NCBI GenBank assembly: GCA_937926355.1
Contig: CALAZP010000030.1
Location: forward strand, 1 to 19,298
From: an uncultured Saprospirales bacterium
Lineage (GTDB): Bacteria > Bacteroidota > Bacteroidia > Chitinophagales > Saprospiraceae
Length of the DNA stretch: 19,298 nucleotides
Direction: 5' to 3'
Positions 7,786 through 15,607 of the stretch are shown one piece after another. The notes beneath the pieces are model-generated. The model was not told the origin of the DNA and ran no database searches. It saw nothing but the letters and a program-made list of their open reading frames with translations. The position numbers were made by a program, and so were the translations under genes. Each line of letters opens with the position of its first letter. Positions within the stretch are counted from its first letter, which is position 1.

Positions 7786-9552
7786 TTATTTAGTAGTTTC
7801 TGGTTCCAAAACAATTTCATCAACCGCATATCCAGTAGGAACCATTGGGAAAATATTTCCCTCCTTTTCTACTCTCACATGCAATAAGTAAGGTCCTGGG
7901 GTGGCTAACATTTCTTGTATCGCCCCATTGAGCTCAGCTGGATCTTGAATGGTCTTACCTGGAACGCCAAAGCCCTCAGCAATTTTTATAAAATCGGGGT
8001 TTTGTAATTCTACTGAAGAATATCTTCTATCAAAGAAGAGTTCTTGCCACTGTCTGACCATTCCGAGGAAATCGTTATCTAAGAGAACTATTTTAACCCC
8101 TACCTGCCATTGAGCACACATGCCTAATTCTTGGATAGTCATTTGAAATCCTCCATCACCTATATAAGCCACCACTTCTTTTTCGGGAAAAGCGAGTTTA
8201 GCTCCAAATGCAGCTGGAAGTCCATAGCCCATAGTTCCTGCTCCTCCAGAAGAAACCCATTGATTGGTATCGAAAAAATCAGAATATCTAGCGGCTATCA
8301 TTTGGTGTTGTCCAACATCGGTGGCAACTATGGCTTGTCCATTCGTTTGTTTGGATATCTCCCGAACGACCATTCCCATTTTTATATGGTTACTGGAAGA
8401 GGGTTGCATATCTTTTTGAATTACCTTATCATATTCAATTTGGGCACATTGGTGAAAACTTTCTATCCATTCAGGATAGGTCTTTTTTTCAACAAGCGGT
8501 AAAAGTCCTTCTAGTGCCAATTTGGCATCTGAATTGACAGGTACTTCAGCCATCACATTTTTATTGATTTCAGAAGGATCAATTTCAATATGAATAACTT
8601 TGGCTTGTTTGGCGTACCTACTTAAGTCTCCGGTGACGCGATCATCAAAACGCATTCCTACTGCAATGAGCACATCGCATTCGTTTTGTTTGATGTTTGG
8701 TCCATAATTTCCGTGCATGCCTAACATACCCATATTTAAAGGGTGGTTAGAAGGAATGGAGGAGAGGCCTTGCATGGTACATCCCAAAGGAATTCCAGTT
8801 TTTTCTACAAAAGCTTTGAATGCTTCTTGAGCATGGCTAATTTGAATCCCATGGCCTGCGAGGATGAAAGGTTTTTTCGCATTATTAATTAATTCTGCAG
8901 CTTCTTTAAGGGCAAATGGGCTAGGCTTTTTGAAAGGGTTATAGCTCCTAATTGGCTTCATGGGGCCGTAGGCGAAATCGAAAATTTCATTTTGCGCATC
9001 CTTTGTAATGTCTATGACAACTGGTCCTGGTCTTCCTGAATTAGCAATATGGAAAGCTTTGGCAAATACAGCTGGAATGGAATCGGCTTTGGTGATTTGA
9101 TAGTTCCATTTGGTAACGGGCATGGTACAATTGATAACGTCCAATTCCTGGAAGGCATCTGTTCCCAATAGTTTACTAATGACTTGCCCCGTAATGCATA
9201 CCAGAGGAGTGGAATCCAACATGGCATCTCCTAATCCAGTGATTAGGTTGGTTGCGCCGGGTCCGGAAGTAGCTAAGCAAACCCCTGTTTTTCGAGTTAC
9301 CCTCGCAAAACCTTGAGCAGCGTGAATAGCCCCTTGTTCATGTCTAGGCAGAATATGTCGTACTTGGTCTGAATAATGAAAGAGTTTGTCGTAAACCGGC
9401 ATAATAGCTCCTCCTGGATATCCAAATATAGTATCTACCCCTTCAGCCAACAGACATTTTATGACAGCTTCTGCACCTGTAATTTGTTCTTTACTGGCAG
9501 ATTGGGTTGGAACTTCTAATTCTGGCAAAGCTTCTGTATTGCTCATATTCAT
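7786..9552 (-). CDS. ilvB: Acetolactate synthase large (catalytic) subunit
   Basis: This is the ThDP-dependent catalytic subunit that condenses two pyruvates to acetolactate, or pyruvate with 2-oxobutyrate, in valine, leucine and isoleucine synthesis. The N-terminal ThDP domain has VDTIFGYPGGAIMP and the catalytic glutamate in PRHEQGA (Glu72). The central FAD-type domain is about 205-350 (GMRFDDRVTGD). The C-terminal pyrophosphate domain has GDGGFQM (465-471) and LDNDFLGMVRQW, in which Asp466 and Asn493 are probable metal ligands. The length of 588 residues is normal. The start lies 8 bp beyond the ilvD stop. An ATG two codons further in is an alternative start and would not change the enzyme. 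Confidence 0.97.
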   Translation of the reverse strand: MNMSNTEALPELEVPTQSASKEQITGAEAVIKCLLAEGVDTIFGYPGGAIMPVYDKLFHYSDQVRHILPRHEQGAIHAAQGFARVTRKTGVCLATSGPGATNLITGLGDAMLDSTPLVCITGQVISKLLGTDAFQELDVINCTMPVTKWNYQITKADSIPAVFAKAFHIANSGRPGPVVIDITKDAQNEIFDFAYGPMKPIRSYNPFKKPSPFALKEAAELINNAKKPFILAGHGIQISHAQEAFKAFVEKTGIPLGCTMQGLSSIPSNHPLNMGMLGMHGNYGPNIKQNECDVLIAVGMRFDDRVTGDLSRYAKQAKVIHIEIDPSEINKNVMAEVPVNSDAKLALEGLLPLVEKKTYPEWIESFHQCAQIEYDKVIQKDMQPSSSNHIKMGMVVREISKQTNGQAIVATDVGQHQMIAARYSDFFDTNQWVSSGGAGTMGYGLPAAFGAKLAFPEKEVVAYIGDGGFQMTIQELGMCAQWQVGVKIVLLDNDFLGMVRQWQELFFDRRYSSVELQNPDFIKIAEGFGVPGKTIQDPAELNGAIQEMLATPGPYLLHVRVEKEGNIFPMVPTGYAVDEIVLEPETTK

Positions 9553-9560
9553 TCATTTTA

Positions 9561-11237
9561 TTAGGCATCTGTGACACAGCCCTCGCTAGCCGAAGACACA
9601 GAATTTGCATATTTTTTAAGTATACCACTAGTTGCTTGAATAGGGGGTGCCTGCCATTTGGCTTTCCTTTCCGCTATCATTTCTGGTAAAAGGGTAGCTT
9701 CTAGAAGGTTGTTTTCGGCATCTATAATGATCTCATCTCCGTCCTCTAATAATCCAATTAATCCGCCGGTTTGAGCCTCTGGAGTGATGTGACCAACAAC
9801 GAAACCGTGGGTTCCTCCGGAAAATCTCCCATCGGTAATTAAGGCCACTTCTTTTCCTAGTCCTTCACCCATAATTGCGGAGGTAGGTTTCAACATTTCA
9901 GGCATTCCCGGGGCTCCTTTAGGCCCACAGTAACGAATTACAATGACATCTCCTTTTTGTATTTTCTTTTGAGCTATGGCTTCATTAGCGGCATCCTCTC
10001 CATCAAAAACCCTTGCCGTTCCTTTGAAGTATAAGCCTTCTTTACCAGTAATTTTGGCCACCGATCCTTGTTCTGCTAAGTTGCCATAAAGGATTTGAAG
10101 GTGTCCCGTAGATTTGATGGGGGATTTTAAAGGGAAAATGATCTTTTGCCCCGCTGCTAAGTCATCCACCTCGGCTAGATTTTCAGCCATGGTTTTACTG
10201 GTAACGGTTAAACAATCTCCGTGTAAGATACCCTCTTGCAACATCATTTTTAAAACTCCGGGAACCCCACCTACATGGTAAAGATCCTCCATAACATATT
10301 GGCCGCTAGGCTTCAAATCTGCTATAAATGGGGTAGTATCACTGATTCTTTGAAAGTCGTCTATGGTCAGTGAAACATTCACAGATTTGGCAATCGCAAT
10401 CATGTGCAAAACCGCATTAGTAGAACCTCCTAACAAGATGATCAACCTAAGGGCATTTTCAAAGGCCTGAGGAGTCATAATATCTGAAGGCTTGATATCT
10501 TTTTCCATCAAATTCCTTATCGCCGCGCCCACTTGAAGACATTCATTGATTTTGTCAACACTATTGGCTGGAATGGAAGAGTTGAAAGGCAAACTCATTC
10601 CTAGGGCTTCGATAGCAGAGGCCATTGTATTAGCTGTATACATTCCTCCACAAGCACCAGGCCCTGGGCAGGCATGTTGCACCACCCCCATAAAGTCTTG
10701 ATCGTCAATTTTTCCCGCTATTTTTTCTCCCAATGCTTCAAAAGCAGAGACGATATCTAATTTTTTATCTCCGTAAAAACCAGGACTAATGGTGCCTCCG
10801 TAAACAAGAATAGAAGGTCTATTTAACCTTCCTAAAGCCATCATAGCTCCCGGCATATTTTTATCACATCCTACTACTGGAACCACCGCATCGTACCATT
10901 GTGCAGATGCTACCGTTTCAATAGAATCTGCAATAATATCTCTACTAGGGAGGGAATATCTCATGCCATCCGTACCCATAGACATCCCATCACTGACTCC
11001 TATGGTATGGAAAATTAATCCAATTAAGTCGGCAGTCTTGACCCCTTCCTTAACCCGTTCTGCTAATCCGTTCAGATGCATATTGCAGGTGTTTCCTTCC
11101 CACCCAGTGCTGACAATCCCCACCTGGCCTTTTTCCATGTCTGCTTCCGTTAATCCAACACCGTACAACATTGCTTGAGCAGCAGGCTGCCCTTTATCCT
11201 GTGTGATTCTTCTACTATATTTATTGAGTCCTTTCAT
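9561..11237 (-). CDS. ilvD: Dihydroxy-acid dehydratase
   Basis: IlvD dehydrates 2,3-dihydroxy-isovalerate and -methylvalerate to the keto acids, the third step of valine/isoleucine synthesis. The Fe-S cysteines are visible as Cys51 in GNTCNMHL, Cys124 in VVGCDKNMPGA and Cys196 in GPGACGGMYTANTM. Three cysteines of this arrangement fit the [2Fe-2S]-type enzymes. Asp83 (GVSDGMSMGTDGMRYSLPSR), Asp125 and Lys126 are the likely Mg-binding set. The C-terminal part carries RYCGPKGAPGMPEML and TDGRFSGGTHGFVVGHI. The length of 558 residues is standard. It is the first gene of a minus-strand operon ilvD-ilvB-ilvN with gaps of 6-8 bp. ilvC, leu genes and ilvA are not in the window, so the pathway is only partly encoded here. 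Confidence 0.97.
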   Translation of the reverse strand: MKGLNKYSRRITQDKGQPAAQAMLYGVGLTEADMEKGQVGIVSTGWEGNTCNMHLNGLAERVKEGVKTADLIGLIFHTIGVSDGMSMGTDGMRYSLPSRDIIADSIETVASAQWYDAVVPVVGCDKNMPGAMMALGRLNRPSILVYGGTISPGFYGDKKLDIVSAFEALGEKIAGKIDDQDFMGVVQHACPGPGACGGMYTANTMASAIEALGMSLPFNSSIPANSVDKINECLQVGAAIRNLMEKDIKPSDIMTPQAFENALRLIILLGGSTNAVLHMIAIAKSVNVSLTIDDFQRISDTTPFIADLKPSGQYVMEDLYHVGGVPGVLKMMLQEGILHGDCLTVTSKTMAENLAEVDDLAAGQKIIFPLKSPIKSTGHLQILYGNLAEQGSVAKITGKEGLYFKGTARVFDGEDAANEAIAQKKIQKGDVIVIRYCGPKGAPGMPEMLKPTSAIMGEGLGKEVALITDGRFSGGTHGFVVGHITPEAQTGGLIGLLEDGDEIIIDAENNLLEATLLPEMIAERKAKWQAPPIQATSGILKKYANSVSSASEGCVTDA

Positions 11238-11256
11238 CTAATGTTTGTCATTTATT

Positions 11257-11264
11257 CAAATGTA
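11257..11264 (-). promoter_or_regulatory. Possible Bacteroidota -7 promoter element for ilvD operon
   Basis: On the minus strand this reads TACATTTG, an exact match to the Bacteroidota -7 consensus TAnnTTTG, about 20 bp upstream of the ilvD ATG. No convincing TTTG -33 element is seen at the usual distance. The rest of the 181-bp gap to the next gene is very AT-rich with no clear attenuator or leader peptide. Confidence 0.35.
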
Positions 11265-11418
11265 AAAGGGTTTACTCCTTTTAAGTAATTTATTTAAAAA
11301 AATGTTACGAATTATCATCCCCTTTAAATATTCATAATAAACTATAAATCAGATTATTAATATAATTTTTCTTACAATTTACAACTGCTTTTTGGGTGGT
11401 TTTCAATGGACCGCTATC

Positions 11419-12063
11419 TTAGAATCGCAACCGAATCCCTCCAACAGCGGTGTAGTTTTCCGTATTCACATAATCTACCGTTGCACCCGTACTGCTGGGG
11501 GTTAATTCGAAGATGGATGCATCGAATAAGAGTGTTCCGGCTATAAATGGCTGTAGAGACCATCTTGATATCAGCGGAATATCCCATCCCAAACTCATTG
11601 AAAGGCCGGTAGCCAATCCTGTCAAATTGTAAGTGTTGAATGAGTCAGAATATTCGTAATTGGTTCGTTGCAAAGTTGGACCTACCCCGATATTAAAAGA
11701 CCTTTCGAACCAGTTTGATTGGCTTCCAAATGTGGGACAATCACAATCTTCGTTTAAATTTAGAGGATATATAACCATCCATCCAGTTACCCCATATTGG
11801 ACTTTCAAACGTTCGCCTTGGCCATAATTAATCAGAGGCATAAAAAATAATTGACGGTTACCAATCTGAAACCTTCTCCCTAATTGAACCTCCCAGCCCT
11901 GTTCTCCGTTTATATCCGAAGTTGAACTAAACTGTTGAGTGGTAATCAATGTTTTGTACTGATATTGGTAACCGCCTCCTAATATCCATTGGGCTTCAGC
12001 AACTGAAATAGAAATAAAAAAACTACATAGCAAGCCAATGAATACCTTTTTTGTAAAAGTCAT
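11419..12063 (-). CDS. Predicted small outer-membrane beta-barrel protein, family not recognised
   Basis: A clear Sec signal peptide (MTFTKKVFIGLLCSFFISISVAEAQ, cut after about residue 25) is followed by about 190 residues with alternating hydrophobic and polar strands, Gly/aromatic girdle residues and a C-terminal phenylalanine (GGIRLRF). These are hallmarks of an 8- to 10-stranded outer-membrane barrel. A CDC motif (NEDCDCPTF) near residue 100 is an unusual feature for such a short barrel. No enzymatic motif is seen and I cannot name a family. The gene stands alone between ilvD, transcribed the same way after 181 bp, and the divergent rimO, whose start is only 31 bp away. I see no intrinsic terminator between this gene and ilvD, so read-through into the ilv operon is possible. 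Confidence 0.72.
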   Translation of the reverse strand: MTFTKKVFIGLLCSFFISISVAEAQWILGGGYQYQYKTLITTQQFSSTSDINGEQGWEVQLGRRFQIGNRQLFFMPLINYGQGERLKVQYGVTGWMVIYPLNLNEDCDCPTFGSQSNWFERSFNIGVGPTLQRTNYEYSDSFNTYNLTGLATGLSMSLGWDIPLISRWSLQPFIAGTLLFDASIFELTPSSTGATVDYVNTENYTAVGGIRLRF

Positions 12064-12094
12064 AGTGATAAGTGTTTAATAATTAAAGTTCGGA

Positions 12095-13405
12095 ATGCAG
12101 ACTAAACTGAAAAGACCCGATAAAGTCAATGTGGTAACGCTAGGATGTTCTAAAAATTTAGTGGATTCGGAAAACATAATAACTCAGTTAAGAGGGAATG
12201 ATTATGAAGTAGCCCACGACAGTAACGAGGCTGATGCTAATATTGTTATAGTAAACACTTGTGGTTTTATAGATCTCGCCAAACAAGAATCTATAGATAC
12301 CATTCTTTCATTTGCCGAAATTAAGAAAAGGGGTGGAATTGAAAAATTATACGTCACTGGATGTTTGTCTCAACGATACAAATCAGATTTAGAAACCGAG
12401 ATTCCTGAAGTAGATGCCTTTTTCGGAACGGTTGAATTGCCTGCTTTGCTAGAGAAATTAAATGCAGATTATCGGCACGAATTAATAGGAGAAAGGGATA
12501 TTACCACCCCCAGCCATTATGCCTACTTAAAAATTTCAGAAGGCTGTAATCGAACTTGCAGCTTTTGTGCGATCCCTTTAATGCGTGGCAAACACCAATC
12601 TAAACCCGTTGAGGCTTTGGTCAAGGAAGCTACTCATCTCGCCAAAAGAGGCACCAAAGAATTGATTTTGATAGCGCAAGAATTAACTTATTACGGATTA
12701 GATTTATATAAAAAAAGAGGGTTATCCAACTTACTGGAAGCCCTAAGTCAGGTGGAGGGAATAGAATGGATCAGATTACACTATGCCTATCCAAGCAAAT
12801 TTCCCGTAGAAGTTTTCGGAACGATGAATCAGCTTCCTAAAGTTTGCAATTATCTTGATATTCCCCTTCAACATGCTTCTAATGAAGTCTTGCATCGGAT
12901 GCGCAGACAAATTACCAGAGAAGAAACAGAGGAATTGATTCAATTGGCTCGTCAAATGGTTCCAAATATTGCCATCAGAACTACTTTTTTGGTCGGTTTT
13001 CCAGGGGAAACAGAAAGCGAGTTTGCCGAACTTTGTGAATTTATAGAAAAGATGGAATTCGATCGGGTGGGTGTATTCTGCTATTCTCATGAAGAAAATA
13101 CAGGGGCGTATCAGTTAGCCGATGATGTACCGCAAACGGTAAAAGAAGAGAGAAGGAATGCTATTATGGAAATTCAACAAGGGATTTCTTTAAGAAAAAA
13201 TCAAGAAAAAATTGGAAGGCAATTGCCTGTTTTGGTCGATAGAAAAGAAGGGGAGTATTTTGTAGGAAGGACAGAGTGGGATTCTCCTGAAGTGGATAAT
13301 GAAGTTTTAATTGACGCCGCTAATATTTATCTCAGAAAGGGGGAATTTGTAAATGTTGTAATTAAAGATGCAAATGAATATGATTTATTTGCTGAACTAA
13401 CCTAA
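12095..13405 (+). CDS. rimO: Ribosomal protein uS12 (Asp) methylthiotransferase RimO
   Basis: RimO is a radical-SAM enzyme that adds a methylthio group to the conserved aspartate of ribosomal protein S12. The N-terminal UPF0004 domain carries the second cluster's cysteines: Cys18 (LGCSKN), Cys56 (NTCGFID) and Cys90 (TGCLSQR). The radical-SAM CxxxCxxC motif is Cys151/155/158 in SEGCNRTCSFCAIP. A C-terminal TRAM domain occupies about 370-436. The LGCSKNLVDSE start and GCNRTCSFCAIPLMRG are characteristic of RimO rather than MiaB. The length of 436 residues is usual. The frame is closed by a stop 15 bp before this ATG, so the start is secure. It begins an operon with the next two genes, with gaps of 7 and 2 bp. 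Confidence 0.95.
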   Translation: MQTKLKRPDKVNVVTLGCSKNLVDSENIITQLRGNDYEVAHDSNEADANIVIVNTCGFIDLAKQESIDTILSFAEIKKRGGIEKLYVTGCLSQRYKSDLETEIPEVDAFFGTVELPALLEKLNADYRHELIGERDITTPSHYAYLKISEGCNRTCSFCAIPLMRGKHQSKPVEALVKEATHLAKRGTKELILIAQELTYYGLDLYKKRGLSNLLEALSQVEGIEWIRLHYAYPSKFPVEVFGTMNQLPKVCNYLDIPLQHASNEVLHRMRRQITREETEELIQLARQMVPNIAIRTTFLVGFPGETESEFAELCEFIEKMEFDRVGVFCYSHEENTGAYQLADDVPQTVKEERRNAIMEIQQGISLRKNQEKIGRQLPVLVDRKEGEYFVGRTEWDSPEVDNEVLIDAANIYLRKGEFVNVVIKDANEYDLFAELT

Positions 13406-13412
13406 AAGAAAG

Positions 13413-13889
13413 ATGATGGAACAAAAGATTAGAATATTTGAATGGGCTTGGGAAATGGAGAATCCTTTTGCGCAATCCGTTGGTGCGATAGGTTGTATTT
13501 TGGGGGTTATTTTGGGAAGTTTACTTATTGATATTTCCGGTCTAGTAGATATTTCCAATCGGTTTCCATGGATGACGGTTGCGGTCTTTATGTTGTGTTT
13601 TTCTGTTTTTAATAGTGTACTTTCTTTAAAAATCAAAAGGCCTTCTATTTATTTTGCAAGATCGGTTTATGGCTTTTTGATAGTGGCTTTTACGGGTGCC
13701 CTTCTCGCTTATTTGTTTTCCGGATTGGCTATTGGTGAAGCTGGATCGTATCAATGGATCTTCATTGTAGTGACTGTTTGTTATCTTATTTTTTTAACCA
13801 TGGTTAACTTGATGAAGAAAATAGTTGACTTCGCTATGAAAGAAGAATGGAATCAACCTAGAATTAAAAATTCAAGAAAAAATCGTTAG
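13413..13889 (+). CDS. Hypothetical four-helix inner-membrane protein
   Basis: The family was not recognised. The 158-residue product has four predicted membrane segments at roughly 20-42 (SVGAIGCILGVILGSLLI), 52-72, 82-105 and 113-136. Both ends are charged: the N-terminus includes EQKIRIFEWAWEMENP and the C-terminus is very basic (NQPRIKNSRKNR). It has no transporter or enzyme motif. The start is 7 bp after rimO, and a second ATG directly follows the first. Its stop is 2 bp before msrB, so it is almost certainly translated from the rimO-msrB message. The reading frame is real by its operon spacing and composition, and not a shadow of another gene. Confidence 0.75.
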   Translation: MMEQKIRIFEWAWEMENPFAQSVGAIGCILGVILGSLLIDISGLVDISNRFPWMTVAVFMLCFSVFNSVLSLKIKRPSIYFARSVYGFLIVAFTGALLAYLFSGLAIGEAGSYQWIFIVVTVCYLIFLTMVNLMKKIVDFAMKEEWNQPRIKNSRKNR

Positions 13890-13891
13890 TT

Positions 13892-14434
13892 ATGAAGAAA
13901 ATATTTCAGTGTTCTTATTTTTTATTAGCTCTTTTAGCATTTGCTTGTCAACCCTCTGCTCAAAATAAGGTCGTTTCCAAAAACGGAAAGGGTATATATA
14001 TAGATTTGAATGGAGATACGGTAAGGACCCTAGATCGTTCCAATAGAGAATGGAAAAAATTATTAGATCCCTTCCAATATGAAGTAATGAGGGAAGAGGC
14101 GACCGAGCGAGCATTTACTGGCCAATTACTTTACAATAAAGAAAAGGGCATATATACTTGTGGAGCTTGTGGCCTACCCTTATTTCACTCTAAATCTAAG
14201 TTTGAATCAGGTTCTGGCTGGCCTAGTTATTACGAACCTATTAATGAATATAACGTAGAGGAAAGAATTGACAATAAATTGGGAATTACTCGTATTGAGG
14301 TAATTTGTGGAAGGTGCAAAGGTCATCTAGGTCATGTATTTGATGACGGCCCTAAACCTACGGGATTGAGGTATTGTATCAATTCTGTTTCTTTAGATTT
14401 TGTGCCTCAATCGGCTTCTATATTTGACCGTTAG
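13892..14434 (+). CDS. msrB: Exported lipoprotein peptide-methionine (R)-S-oxide reductase
   Basis: MsrB reduces the R epimer of methionine sulfoxide in oxidised proteins. The first 19 residues are a lipoprotein signal with lipobox LAFAC (Cys19), so the enzyme is likely anchored in the envelope and repairs periplasmic or surface proteins. The catalytic domain runs from about 50 to 178. It has the zinc cysteines Cys90/Cys93 (CGACGLP) and Cys139/Cys142 (CGRCKGH), the substrate-site FESGSGWPSYYEP and HLGHVFDDGP, and the catalytic Cys162 in RYCINSVSL. There is no MsrA domain. The stop overlaps the stop of the opposing PLP-enzyme gene. Reducing power in the periplasm would have to come from a separate thioredoxin-like system not seen here. 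Confidence 0.94.
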   Translation: MKKIFQCSYFLLALLAFACQPSAQNKVVSKNGKGIYIDLNGDTVRTLDRSNREWKKLLDPFQYEVMREEATERAFTGQLLYNKEKGIYTCGACGLPLFHSKSKFESGSGWPSYYEPINEYNVEERIDNKLGITRIEVICGRCKGHLGHVFDDGPKPTGLRYCINSVSLDFVPQSASIFDR

Positions 14435-15594
14435 AAAACCTGAGTAAGAGCAGATTGCAAATCTTCTATGAGGTAATCTACTTGTTCTAAACCAGCGTAA
14501 ATACGTACCAAATTGAATGGGTATTTGGGTGGTAATTTACCTTCGACACCGTAATAGGCTGCTAATGGAAGAATCAAAGATTCTGATCCACCCCAAGACA
14601 CAGCAATTTTGAATTTCTGGAGGGACTCTGCAAAACGCTCCACGGTTTTAATATCGGTGGTATCTAATTCAAATGAAAAAAGCGCTCCGGTTCCTTTCAT
14701 CTGGCGACTTGCCAACTCGTATTGAGGGTTATTCGGAGAAAGCGGATAATGGACTTTTTTAATTTGAGGTTGTCGTTCCAAGAAAGAAACTAATTTCTGC
14801 GCAGTTTGATTTCCCCTTTCCATTCTTAATTCTAAAGTCCGAAGCCCCCTTAGAATAAGTGCTGCGTCATTAGCAGATAAAATTCCTCCTAGGGTCATAT
14901 ATTCCGACTTAAATAATTGGTCAATAAGGGTTTGATTCCCGCATATTGCTCCTCCCATGGCATCCCCATGTCCATTGATAAATTTAGATAGGGAATGAAT
15001 AATAATATCTATTCCAAACTCAGCTGGTTTCTGAAAAATGGGGGTTGCATAACTGTTATCGATACAGGTTAGAATTCCGTTAGACTTGGCCAATTGGGAG
15101 ATAAAGGTCAAATCTTGAACCTCAAAAGTATGGGAAACTGGACTTTCCAAAAAGATTAATTTAGTATTGGGTTGTATGGCTGCTTCAAACGCTTGATTGT
15201 TTTGCCCATCTACATAGGTGGTCGTTACACCAAATCTTTTAAGAAATTTTTCAAATAGCTTGTAAGTCCAGTTGTAGGGCTCTGCTATTGAAATAATGTG
15301 GTCACCTGATTGCACCAAACCAATGATGGCGTTAGCAATGGCTGCACTTCCGCTTCCAAAGACTACTGCATCATCAGTTTTTTCCAAGGCAGCTAATTTT
15401 TTTCTTAGTATTTCTACAGTGGGGTTATTCCCTCTGGAATAAATCCTATATTTTTTTTCATCACTTTTGGCTTTTCTAAAGTCAGCAACAGTAGGAAAGC
15501 TAAAATTACTTGATTGAATAAGCGGTGGGGTTAATGCATGGAAGTACTCTTCATTATTTTCACCGTGGTGGTTGATGATTTCGCTGAGGTGCAT
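14431..15594 (-). CDS. Cys/Met metabolism PLP-dependent enzyme (cystathionine synthase/lyase family)
   Basis: This is a fold-type I PLP enzyme of trans-sulfuration or methionine biosynthesis. The family hallmarks are RIYSRGNNPTVEILRKKLA, the phosphate-binding FGSGSAAIANAI, the pyridine-binding Asp179 (CIDNSYATP) and Lys204 in HSLSKFINGHGDAMGG as the PLP Schiff-base lysine. Members act as cystathionine gamma-synthase, beta- or gamma-lyase, methionine gamma-lyase or homoserine sulfhydrylase, and the sequence does not settle which. The usual YGGT substrate-site stretch is altered to PYNWTYKLF, and the usual threonine before the PLP lysine is Ser203. The 387-residue length is normal. It lies 13 bp downstream of tyrS, so it is probably co-transcribed with it. 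Confidence 0.85.
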   Translation of the reverse strand: MHLSEIINHHGENNEEYFHALTPPLIQSSNFSFPTVADFRKAKSDEKKYRIYSRGNNPTVEILRKKLAALEKTDDAVVFGSGSAAIANAIIGLVQSGDHIISIAEPYNWTYKLFEKFLKRFGVTTTYVDGQNNQAFEAAIQPNTKLIFLESPVSHTFEVQDLTFISQLAKSNGILTCIDNSYATPIFQKPAEFGIDIIIHSLSKFINGHGDAMGGAICGNQTLIDQLFKSEYMTLGGILSANDAALILRGLRTLELRMERGNQTAQKLVSFLERQPQIKKVHYPLSPNNPQYELASRQMKGTGALFSFELDTTDIKTVERFAESLQKFKIAVSWGGSESLILPLAAYYGVEGKLPPKYPFNLVRIYAGLEQVDYLIEDLQSALTQVF

Positions 15595-15607
15595 ATGGGT
15601 GTTTTAT

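Noticed and set aside
13890..14114. Minus-strand frame of 74 codons opposite msrB
   Set aside because: It is fully antisense to the signal peptide and first part of a clear msrB, with no supporting motif.
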